Source of the DNA: Pteria penguin
Lineage: Eukaryota > Mollusca > Bivalvia > Pterioida > Pteriidae
Direction: 5' to 3'
DNA length: 64,000 bases
NCBI GenBank assembly: GCA_035048485.1
Contig: CM068587.1
Coordinates: 38,055,816 to 38,119,815 of the forward strand
The notes under the pieces were generated by a model. The model searched no databases. It was given only the letters and a program-made list of their open reading frames with translations, and was not told the origin of the DNA. Below are positions 1 to 11,300 of this stretch, in pieces. The position numbers and the translations under genes are program-made. The first letter of the stretch is position 1. Every line of letters begins with the position of its first letter.

Positions 1-1010
1 AGAATTTTGTATTAGAGTAGGAGATCTCAGCTTCGCTGCTTCGACTTTAACTTGTGAAACCTACTCGTTGCTTTAGCAACGAGCTCGTTTCTAGTTATTA
101 TTATTTTTTTGCCGGCCCTACGGGCGGTTTATTTTTTTCCCCAAAATTTGAAACGGACCTTTTTTGCATAGTTTTCCTCCCCCCCCCCCCTAAAATCAAA
201 TGGTTGCCCCCTTACGTAGCGCATCCCCTTGACTCGTGAAGATGAATACAAATAAAATCGTCCATTAATGTGTAATGACATCTGCGAACGGAAGAAATCT
301 TCTGTCTTGGCCAGTGGTAACTCTATATATGGCCATTTTCCGTTCTTAACAATCTTGGTGTCTTATCCACACACAAAAAAATTTAAGTCTAAGTGTAAAA
401 CTGAGACCGTTAATAATATTTGTTGTAGATATAAATAGTAGTCAAAACTTTCTCTGTGAAGAAATTATCAGGCATACTATCCACAGAATAATTTTCTACT
501 AGTTTTTAGAGTTATGGCACATCCTATTATAGGTCTCATGTTTTACACTTTTGACGTTTTCCATGTAGCATTGTAGCTTTTCATTTTATTGTTGGGGAAG
601 ATTTAGTGTACAGTAGTTTTTAAGCTTTAACAGTTATTGCAACCTCGCCTGATAACGAAAATAAAAATAAGAATTTGAGATTTGTCTTTACAACACCCTT
701 TTCTTGTAAAAAAAAATGTGAATTTTGGTCTGTAGATATGGCATCGCAATTACTTTCATATATAATTCGATTAATTTTCTTCAGATTTGGTATGATATAC
801 ATATGCATTTATAAATATACATCTATGAACTTAAGTTTTAGAAGAGTTACGGATCTTGGGACTCTGTACTTTCATAGATCTGCATTTCATGCAAATTTAG
901 TATAACAACTCGTTCACACCAGAGGGTCGTAAAAGGGCAAGGTGAACAAGTGGGAGAGGCTGAGGGGTAGGGAGAGGGAAGGGATGCTGGAGATAGGACA
1001 TGGACGGGGA
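1..1010. other. unassigned AT-rich flank
   Basis: No gene is recognised here. Short open frames on both strands lack any family signature and are rich in low-complexity runs (poly-T, poly-C at about 180-190). A short perfect hairpin, CTCGTTGCTTTAGCAACGAG, sits at 64-83. The preceding CTTGTGAAACC also occurs in the hairpin at 19152-19212, so the first ~130 bases may be the end of a repeat cut by the window edge. Confidence 0.4.
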
Positions 1011-1019
1011 AATGGAGGA

Positions 1020-1335
1020 GTTTTGGCCCTATTGGGTTCATACTTCACATAAAGCTTAGGTATAAGAGGAAGACCGATTGACTTTGTTGTTAAAAGGTGA
1101 ATGGTCAAGGTCACTAGAGGTCATCATAGAAAAACCTTGTATATACGCTAGAAACCCCAATTTTATTCCTATTGAGTTTACACTTCACAGGTTGCTTTAG
1201 TACAGTGAGCGGAAGATCCCTGTAGATGTTGGGGTCAAAAGGTCAAGGTCAATTTTGTACTATGGATTTTGCTGCCGCACGAAGGGATGTATCGCTTGAC
1301 GTTGCTATTGTTATATATAGAGGATGGACGAGGAA
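1020..1335. repeat. diverged dispersed repeat (two ~130-bp half units)
   Basis: Two diverged units follow each other. Each has a phrase like 'cctattgRgtttacacttcaca', then a 'ggtcaaggtca' stretch, and the second ends in 'cgttgctattgttatatatag'. Repeats built around GGTCAAGGTCA are abundant elsewhere in this window (39.9 kb, 43.3-43.4 kb). No coding potential is visible. Boundaries are approximate. Confidence 0.4.
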
Positions 1336-2200
1336 TGGAATACGGCACGTTATCATTTATCAAGAGGGTAGATAAAACCTCTACTTGTCATGATAAATGG
1401 GTGGGTAAGAAATAGGATTCTGTGTAAAACTAGAATAAAATGGAGAGGAAAAGGATTTGACATGGTATCATACCAAGAAGATGGACAAAATAAAGGTCAA
1501 GGAAACGGATGTTCTTCACACCAAGAGTTCGAACAAGTCCATCCAAAAGGATTGACACTGCTAATATTGTCATATCAAATTATATACATACTGTTATATG
1601 GAGGTATTTTCGACATAGTCCGAAATGTAAAATCCATGTATAAAACGTGTTCTCTGCTTGGGGGCAGGGAATCTTTGGTGGGATGGGATAGTCGTGAAAA
1701 TGTGGGAAAAATGAATTTGGTAATACATGTATTATAGTGTCATGTAAATAGTCTTAATTTGTTCGATTAAATTTCACAAAAGGACGTACGTCTGCAACGA
1801 AGCTAAGCGGCTTTAACATTTTGACTAGTATGAACACTTTGACAACGAATCAATTCAGAATACAAGAAAGAAAGACAGAAGACAAGCTGTATGACACAAA
1901 TCACCATAGACATACACATAAAACATGATTATAGTCTAATATATTCGACTGTATCACAGTTACGATACCGACTGGGGACGGTCTATTAAAGTAATAAACG
2001 TCACTCAATCAGTATGGCTAAATGGTTTACGGGTCCCCACCTTTCCATTCACCGCAAATGCAGCACAACCAAAGGACACGCGCTTAAAAGATTATAAATA
2101 ATCCTCCATATAAAGAACAAACAACAACAGGTTTTTCAAGACGAGATGTTATAAAGCTTTAGCACTAAACACTTCATGGAATAATATCCTAGTATCAAAA
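1336..2200. other. no recognised feature
   Basis: An open frame of 115 codons at 1390-1737 has no recognisable family and no splice context, and is taken as chance. Nothing else stands out in this stretch. Confidence 0.4.
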
Positions 2201-2207
2201 ATATTTG

Positions 2208-2370
2208 CCGATTACCCTTGTTGTGGGTGGCTATGGATGTAATAAAATCGCCACCGATCACCATGGTTATTGGTGGCTAAGGATGTAGTAGAGTTGCTGT
2301 CAATTACCCTGATTGAGGGTGGCTATGGATGTCCCGGATACGATTGTATTAATGTTGCTGTCGATTACCT
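2208..2370. repeat. short tandem repeat, about 66-bp unit, 2.5 copies
   Basis: Three imperfect units are visible, keyed by 'gattaccctt/caccatggtt/gattaccctg' followed by 'tggctatggatgt'. The copies are diverged. No function is suggested. Confidence 0.5.
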
Positions 2371-2589
2371 CAACAATTAGTACACATGTATTCGTGTAGC
2401 TTCGAATTACATTGGCCATGGGATTGTTGGGGACCCTTTACTTGCCATGTCTATCTACCATCAACTCGGGCTTTTCATCCCAACCATGGAACTAAAGCCC
2501 GCTATTGTCAGAACCACCGACTAGCAACGAATTGTTAACTAGGCAGTGATGGGTTGAACACAGAGCACTGTGTCTTTCATTGACTTGTC

Positions 2590-3141
2590 TTGTTTTACAT
2601 TACGCTCAGATTAATTACCAAACAGTGAAGGCATCTGCCAGATGCAAGACATAGAGATTATATGCAATGGACTCATCTTAAGCAGTGTGGGATGTTTTAT
2701 ATATCAACGTTTACCTCGACATTGGGCTTTGGGTTTTAGTCTCATCCAAAAAGAACACAGGACTCCAACCCTGGACTCCGCAGCCTCGAGCCAAGCATGC
2801 AAAAGTCTGTGTTACACAGGGCATGACAAACCGCAGGCGGTACTCAAACACGTGATCTCTCCGCCTCGAGCAAAGCACGCCACCGACTGTATTACACGGG
2901 GCACCGACGAACTGTCGGTGGTACTCAAACCCATGACCCGTCAGCCTTGAGCCAAGTATGCCACCGACTGTATTACATGAGGCACCAACGAATCACCGGC
3001 AATACTTGAACCCAGGGACTCTTGGCCTTGAGCCCAGCATGCCGTCCACTGTTTTACATGGGGCACCGACTAACCGCTGGCGGGACTTGAACCTGTGACT
3101 TCTCAGCCTCGAGCCAAGCACGTCGCTGACTGTGTTACATT
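2590..3141 (-). repeat. tRNA-derived SINE with about five tandem tRNA-like heads
   Basis: On the minus strand the element reads head to tail. About five ~80-bp units (2780-3141) each hold a box-B-like core; the best is GGTTCAAGTCC, at about 3090 in the minus sense. They are followed by a body with 'ggatgagac' (about 2750) and a tail with 'gcatctggcagatgc' (about 2640). The same body and tail occur in the single-headed SINE at 38718-38992, which shows the family relationship. Multiplication of only the tRNA-like head is unusual. The family may be the molluscan V-SINE group, but that name is an inference. Confidence 0.6.
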
Positions 3142-3144
3142 GGC

Positions 3145-6100
3145 TTTTTATTTCATTGATAAAATTCAGAAGTAATTGAAAAAAAACCCAACCAGCTATG
3201 TTTCAAAATTCTTATATATTCCAATAAATTTCTATAAAGCTATAATGACACGACTCAACAAACTTGTATAACAGTATCAAAATACAAGAAGGATTTTTAT
3301 AAGGAATTTTATATCATTAAGTCAACATCTAGAAAAGGAGCTCAATTGTATGGTGCATTCATTTTCACTTCATTTTTTTTTTCATACTATGCATTAAGGT
3401 GAAAATCAACCATAAAGCACCTTTCACACTACGCTGCTGTAAAGCGCCCTCTAGTGACTACAGACATGATCACTTTGGAAGAGTATGGAGCATGTTGCTG
3501 ACATTTCATCCCGTGACACTTAAAAAAAAAAAACGTAAAATATTTGTCCGTAACCAAAACTTTTCTCTTCAAAACTCAACAGGAATGGTGTTAGTAAATA
3601 TATTTATAACATGCCAGTACTTTAGTTCTTCCATTACAAAAAGAAAAAAATATATGTTCTCTTCCCCCCCCCCCCCCTCCCCCTTGTCCTTTTCAAAATT
3701 CTTCTGCACTCTAAATATACAGGTTTCAGAATTTATATCTCAATGATAAACATAGAGACCTCTATTTTTCCTGCTTTAACTAATTATCTTTCAGCATTTA
3801 TAATTACAGGTGACTCAAGTTGAATTCCCAGATTGTGCCACTATGTTAATGAGGTGGGTTACTTCCTGCTTCCATGCCGCTATATAACTGAAAAATTGTT
3901 GAAAGTGACATTGAAAAAATATATATACAGGTATATAATCAAACAACTAATTATCTATAACTGCCGATCAAAATAAATGTATATTAGTAAAAGGATATTA
4001 TGAGCAGCAAACTCCCTTGAAACATATAGTGAGAGTGACATCAAAGATGCAATGCCATCATTGCAAGCCATCTTTTGGAGTCAACTCCTGCCCCCTGTTT
4101 TCCTACTGATCATGTCAACAACCATGCATAAACTCTGACAGGCAATGATGAGACACACCACAAATATTTCTAAAATTTAAGTGATATTAAAACCTGACTA
4201 ATATCCAATGATAATTTCTCTTGTTATAATAATGAAGATCAACATCTATCAATAATCTATCTTGTTACATAAATATTCAACGAATAACCATGAAAATGTT
4301 AACATCTCTTGTAAAAAACACAAGCTGGCTCTGCCAAGTATACTGGCCTGTTAATTCTAAGGTTCAATATTAATTATACATACATGTAACATCTCAAACT
4401 AGACTGTCCTACCATGACCACAGTCTCTGTAAGTACTGAAGCACTATTGGTCATCCATGTACATACTTTGTCATAATGTAAATATTTATAAGTACTCTGT
4501 CCTAATTTACTCTGCTTAAAACAAGAACGTATTTAAATCAACCTTCCCTTAAAGTTAAAACAATTAACTAGACTGATTCATGGAACAAATCCAAAGTCAT
4601 CTACATATTGTTAAGTAACAAATAAGCACAATGATAGATGTCGTGTTAATTGATGAAAACAAAATTTCACATAATTATTGACTACAGAGAAGCTATAACT
4701 GATCAACCAGCAAAACTCAGTCTATGCTCATAAAACTCTTCAAGCATCTTTTCAAATACACTTGAAGATGAATAAAATGATGTGTAGGTACAATATAAAG
4801 CTCATCAGTGAAAACTGATAAAAAAACTGATAAACAAAACTGATAGACAAAGCATGTGCTGTATAAGGTAAAACATTCAATCTCAAAACTTCAAGGCAAG
4901 TAAAAATGCACAACAAAAACACATCAACAGACTTAGTGAAATATTCGTTGTAAGATATGCTATTCATGCATGTTCAAAGTAGGTCTAATATTAATGTGTT
5001 AAAGGCAGAAACATGTACCAATATATGTATTACAGTGCAAGGAAAACACTTTGTGATATATACCAAAAAGCAGCGTAACTTAATACGGTCATGGGGGTGT
5101 TCAAATGGCAAAATGTATCATTGTTTCAAAATGTTTTGTGAAAAGAAGTTTTACCCTCCATGTTTCAATTGTTCATTTTTGACATTTTGATTGTTCTAAG
5201 AGTTATCTCCCATTTCCATTTAAAAACTGACCTCAACATATTCTAGGAAATAGTGCAACAAAAAGTGCAAGTCAAATTGAAGCATTTTGGAACATTCCCC
5301 ATGTCAATCACGTCAAATAGCAAGATGCAGTGTAATCTAATATAATAAGAAACATGTATAAGTAACAGCGCAAAATCTTAAAAAGTTATATGCCATATGA
5401 TACAATACATCAACGTACAATATATGACAAGCAATATCAGGCCACATATCAGGTACAGATCTGGATATTAAAAAAAAAAAAAAAAAAAAAAAATCCACAA
5501 CAAATAGGCGTGATGGTGTGGTAGTAATTTTTGCTATGGGAAATGCTGGATACTCCATCAAAAATAGTTGAAAATAGACATTATTTTTGCAAAAATTTTC
5601 CATCAAAAAGGGGGAACAGTAGAGAGGAGATGACTGATACCTTTAAACATCTATTTCTGCACCTGTCGATGTGTATCTATTTATGTGCTTCTGGTAGAGT
5701 AACATTTAAAAATAAAGTAATATGGACTAAAAGGGTACTGAGATGTGATATATATAACTAAGTGGCACAGTCACATATATAAAATGTGACCTTTATAGAC
5801 AGGTGACTTCTTAATAGAGGTGACCACTAAGACAGGTTTTACTGTATTTCATATACATACAGTACAGAATAAGTGTCTTGGAGTAATTGTACAAAACTCG
5901 GAGGGAATCCAGGTGTGAGTTTACCACTGCTTATCAACACCGTGTAGAAATACAATGTATATTGTGTAATTCTTGAAATTGCACCTGGATGCAGTTCACT
6001 GTGGAGGGTGGAAAAAACACAAAACACCTGGACTGTACTGTACATAAGGCATATGCAGTATATTGACGTTTACTGAATGTCACTTTGACCACAAAACCAC

Positions 6101-6670
6101 ACAGAAAATGACCTACATTTCAGTTACTTCCAATGCTATTACAAATATCTTGTTCATGGCATATGGTCAAATATGTCTTAAAGAGATCAGTGATAAATTA
6201 TAAAATACAAAAGGGTGAAATTACCATAAATACTACAACATGCATTTATCAAAATGATATATGATTATCAATGCCTTATCATTACATGTGTATGAACAAT
6301 GCATACATGTACATAATTTTATCATAAAAACAGATCTGAAGAAAACTTAAGCTGTATGTGAAAGAAAAATCACATCAGGCTAGACTGCCTTCAGAGAAAA
6401 TTTAATACTCTATGTGTAATATACATGTATATGCAAAATATGCATGTATATTCAGGTATTTGTTTTAAAAGGCGAAAATGATTTGTATACAATTTAACTG
6501 ATGTCAACATGTTAAAAGTTAATATACACTATTAGTATTAAAAAATACATATAAGAGTTAAAACACTGAAAAACTTAAAAGTGGCAAGGACATTTCAATC
6601 AAAACCTCTACATAATGAAAGGTATGATACTTAATTAAAAGAAAAAGTGCATATAGGATAAATATGTCTT
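3145..6670. other. 3' flank of DEGS, possibly including its 3' UTR
   Basis: This AT-rich sequence lies downstream of the DEGS stop codon (minus strand). No conserved coding segment is seen; the open frames are short and low in complexity. A poly-C run lies at 3665-3677 and a poly-A run at 5469-5493. Possible minus-strand polyadenylation signals are a TTTAAT (ATTAAA on the minus strand) near 6392 and a TTTATT (AATAAA) near 3147; neither can be confirmed. The transcript end is therefore unresolved. Confidence 0.4.
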
Positions 6671-6676
6671 AGATGT

Positions 6677-6871
6677 TCATTCCTGATGGGCTTTCCCATT
6701 GGTAGTTCCACTGGACTGATTAGTGACCATGGAGTTATCTGTGTCTTTCTGAAATCTTCTGACTCGTGAATATGGTCCCACCGAGGGGTCAGTGATAAAG
6801 TTATAAATGACCTTGACCCAGGATGTGTAGTGTGGTAAATGGTCATAGTATTCTGGAGCGATCCTTTTCAC
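6677..6871 (-). CDS. DEGS: DEGS terminal coding exon 3
   Basis: The acceptor is CTGACAG at 6878-6872. Sixty-four codons follow in phase 0, beginning [18 protein letters not shown], which matches the conserved C-terminal 'RKIAAEYYDNLPHYNSW' of the family. The tail after about residue 318 is polar and poorly conserved, and it makes the protein about 16 residues longer than vertebrate enzymes. The exon is 13.1 kb from exon 2. Confidence 0.93.
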   Translation of the reverse strand: MKRIAPEYYDHLPHYTSWVKVIYNFITDPSVGPYSRVRRFQKDTDNSMVTNQSSGTTNGKAHQE

Positions 6872-8296
6872 CTGTCAGAATAGAGAATATCAAAGTTAAA
6901 ACAAACCAAAATAAAAGGAAAATGTAAGGCGAGTTTAAACGTTTTAATGAGCAGACGGAATTAAGCGTCACCATTGTCATGATAGTGCATATATACTAAG
7001 GTATTAGAAAAATAACTGCCGTATGTAAATCACCAGAATCCATCCGAGGCGTAGGTAACAAATCGAAAGTAATAGGACCCCCCCCCCTTCCTCCTCAGGC
7101 GTAGGTAGCAAATGGAATTGCATGCGACATTTTGGTTAAAGTGATTACATAATTTGCCAAAACGTTTGGCGAGTGCATCCCAAAAGGCATAAGATTATGG
7201 ACCATCTTAAAGAAATACCTTCTACACAATTGAGATACTGTGCGTGCCAATTACCTGGCAACGGGATGTCAATATGGTAGTTATTACGTAAGCTGGGCAA
7301 AGTTACTTCCTCGTTCCGTGACTCATACATTGAGATCCCAAATACAAATATACTGTCCTACGAAGCATTACAATTAATGAAAATGTAATATTATATTTCA
7401 TAATACAGTATGTTAAACTCCGAGGACATTGTTAGCTGATCAGTCTGCCCTCAACAGTGGCAGGTTTAGAGGGGGCGGGCGGGAGGCACCAAAAAAGGCT
7501 GAGTAGTTTGGCTAATACACATGTGCCCCCCCCCCCTTTCTGAAATCCTGGATCCGTCACTGCTCAATTACTACATATACCGCTAAAAATCCATTAAAGG
7601 GCGGTACCTGACTGCGAATAAAAGGAATGATTAAGTATTTCTTCAACCCGATGACATGCTAGGCTGCACTGCCTACTATAAATACATGTACGTACACATG
7701 CCACTAAAGTAAAGGCCATATTGAGTATAGATTTGCACCGTAGACGTCTAAGCAATTATAGCACCATGTCGAAAGCTGTATGTTCACACACATTCATACA
7801 AAAAAGAGCGGAACCTGGCGACAAAGAACGGTTATTTAAAGAAATAAATTTATTTATGTAGCAGCAATATCATTGGCAGATCTTGTGTCCCAATTCCCCA
7901 ATTAAATTTTTGTTAAGTTCACCGCTCAGGTTCATTGTTAAAACATAGTTCGGAATAGAAGGGTCAGGATCCAAATCCAGGTGATGTAGTCCCAAGTCAG
8001 TTTGTCAGTTTGTGTCCCATCTTTCGGATGAGACATTAACTGAATAAAATCTTTACCACTTCAAGGAGATTTATTCATAGGGAGCAAAAACGGTAATAGG
8101 GGCTACCGAACGCCCCTGCCCCTTTGTGGGGTAATCGTCTGAACCAATGCACACAGCTGGCGCAGCCACTGCATCGAAGAAATATTTTTACGTATCGTTA
8201 ACCTATCACTGAACACCTTTATACGACAAAAGCTCCAGAAAGTGTCAAACTCGACCCAACCTATGCAATAGACCAACTCCCAAGCCGTGGTGCAAT

Positions 8297-8357
<61 letters not shown>

Positions 8358-11300
8358 TCAATGAAAAAAAAAATGGGCGGATTGCAAAGCAAATTCCTAA
8401 CAAGGCCAAGGTTACATAGCAGTAAGACATGGTTTCAATTGCTTTGGTCATAAAGAACCCATATATGAAGTAGAAAGCCCCATCCCTATTGATTCAAAAG
8501 ATATAGACAAAATGAAATTTTTCTAAAAGTAGATTCACGTCCAACGTCAAGACCACTAAATTAAATGTCAAGGCATAATCAAAAGGAACCTAACTTTGAA
8601 GTATTATGTTTTAACTTATTTTAGTTACTGAGATTGTGCTTCAACAAGAAACTTAACAAAAATATTGACGGGCCGACATCGTCAACCTATAGACCGGAAT
8701 TGCTGTGCACGGTGGCGGATCCAGGACTTCCGAAAAGGGGGCCAAAATGGATCTTTGCCAAACTTCTCAGCCACTTCTGGTGCAAAATCTGGATTTTTAA
8801 TAGTAAATAACAAGTATAGTGTTAAATCTAGGATTCCAAAAGGGCACACAAATTTCCCCATCAAAAGGGCACTTTTTAACGCGGTATTTGGTTAAAAGGG
8901 CACTTAATTTAGCAACTTTAAATGTCACCAAATATATTTAAAAATTTAGTTTAAAATTGCATTATTTCCTCGTTTCATTTACATAGATGATATTTGAAAA
9001 TGTAAAAGACAATTGTTATTGATAATTTGATGTAATTTGCAATCCTTAACATTGCTTTTGGTTGAAAATCTTAATTCCAGCTTCTCTTCAGAATAAATTC
9101 CTTTTCACAGTTGTAGGAGCTATAATTATTTAACATCTGTTACAATTACATTATTGCAATCAATATATGCTTTTGTGTATTGCATAAATTCCCAATTTGT
9201 AAACTTATACTGTTTCATGTTCATAAAAATTTATTCAATCTTCTCCAAGACCAGCACTGCCCCTTCTGTCTATTACTGGCAACATGAGATACTGCAAGTT
9301 TTGTCATTGTACCTTGAACAGTCTTTACAATGTATCACTATTTTTTACATAACTTAAATATTTGAATGACATGCCATTATTTTAGCTGAAAAGAATGTGT
9401 TATTAAACGAAATGTTATGTGGGATCTAGAAGTATGCATGTACACAAAGATATAAACAAGATTATAAGTCCTTGATGTGCAGTTGTATTTCTGGGTTGAT
9501 ATAAAATTTTAATTAACCTGGCCAATATTTTGATGAAAATAAAGAAAACATTTTGCTATTAACAAAACAAAAATTTCTCTCAGCCTCCAACATCCACCCA
9601 ATTTTCCTTCACAAATAAACTCCTGGATCTCGGTGCTACAGGAAGGATGTGTGACTGACGTTTGAATAATTCAAATTCAAAATCTTAGAGGAAATTGCTG
9701 GAAGCATTAATAATGGGAAATATAAAGTGTATCTGTCCCCTTAAGGTTATTAGTTACTTTAGTTTTGTGACTGCTTTATACCACGATCTTTGTAAATAAG
9801 TTGCTGGCCCAAATGATTGTCTCAGCTCAAAGTACTTACGTAATAGTAATAAATTATAATGGTTAATGTTCATTCACATTTATTGACTTACAGATCGTAG
9901 ATATTCTATTGATTCTAGCAAGGACTTAGCACTTGATTCCAGAAATACCAAAAAGTCATGTTTTATAATCAGTTAAGTTGTTCAGCTCTTTGATCGTAAA
10001 AAACCGACGCGTCTGATAGTGTGAATACAGTACACTTCGTGTGTTTGTTGCCTCTCTTGTTGCAACTACTTATGATGATATTGTTGTATCAAATGAAAAA
10101 GATGTTCTGAAATATCATCTTCGCCGGAATTACTAAACAATGTTCAAAATTATCAGAGGAAATGTGGAGAGTAGATCTTTAAATATTTGGTGTCAAATCG
10201 AGAAAATTAGTTAAATGATATTAAGTAAAGCTTTTAAAATGGATAGCGATCGTGACCTGCTATGTAAACCAGTCACTTTTCATTTAATGTTTTACTTTTC
10301 GTATAATTCTAGAATAACTGCTTTTAATGATCAAACATCCTTTAATTTTCTTTAATATCTGACTGATAACAGATGTGAATTTGACCTGCAAAATTACTAT
10401 TTCGGCATTCAAACAACCATGTCAAACTCTGTTCGTGTACGGATGTAATCTAAATCTAAGAAGGTAACATTGATTAAATCGCCCAAATTAACACCTGAAA
10501 AGTAGCAGACAGTGCAGTACACAGGTTACGGCTGATATTTAGCGGGTCAAACAGCTGACTTAGACCATTACGTAATGTTGTACGGAAAGTGTTACCAAAT
10601 TCTAAAGAGGGCATGTCCGAAGCGATATTCGTAATATACTGGCCCTGTAAATAACGATCTTTTTTAGGGTTTCATATTACGTGAACAAAAATTGATCTTC
10701 TTTAGTCTCATAAAATAATCACATAGGGAAAATTAGGGCATGGCGCTCAGAAAAAGGGCATGGCGCCGTATAAAAAGGGCATGGTGCGGCGCCATGCTAT
10801 TTCGCTTTAGATAAAACACTAATTAGTATCAAATGACCAAAAAGGGGGGCCGGAAAGCCCCCCCCCCCTTTCCCCCTAAATCCGCCACCGTTACATTCCA
10901 GCCCTCCAAAAACTATCAACAATGCAAAGTCCAATCCGAAGAGGAGGAAGATCGTTCATCTGCCTACGTCTTTCATGATCGACATGGAGGATTCCGCTGG
11001 AATCCCTCTGAGGCGTGGGTAACAAATCGAAAGTTGGGGACCTTATTTTGGTGACTTGAGCGGAGAATTACAAGTGACATTATAGATGGAATCGTCACAT
11101 AATCTGCCAAAACGTTTGAGGAGGGGATGTGCATCCCAATAGGCATACAACTGTGGATCATCTCAAAGAAATATCTTATACACCCTAGAAATATACTGCC
11201 AATTACCTGACAACGGGATGTCAATACGGTAGTTAAAACGTAAAGTTGGCGCACATCGTTAAGTTACTTCTTCGTTCTGTGACTCGTACATAAAGACCTC

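Larger units (their letters stand above)
7031..8707. repeat. 1.3-kb tandem repeat, copy A
   Basis: This is the first of three related copies in the large DEGS intron. Shared landmarks with copy B (10915-12256) include 'gaggcgtRggtaacaaatcgaaagt', 'tgccaaaacgttt', 'ccgctaaaaatccattaaa' and the end phrase 'tagaccggaattgct'. Copy A is interrupted by a small MITE (7455-7562) and carries a CA microsatellite (8298-8355). It is non-coding. The element type is unknown. Confidence 0.65.

Noticed and set aside
2642..2950. 102-codon frame over the multi-headed SINE
   Set aside because: Runs through repeated tRNA-like units on the opposite strand of the SINE; no protein family.
8103..8451. Minus-strand Cys-Val repeat frames
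   Set aside because: Translation of the (CA)n microsatellite.
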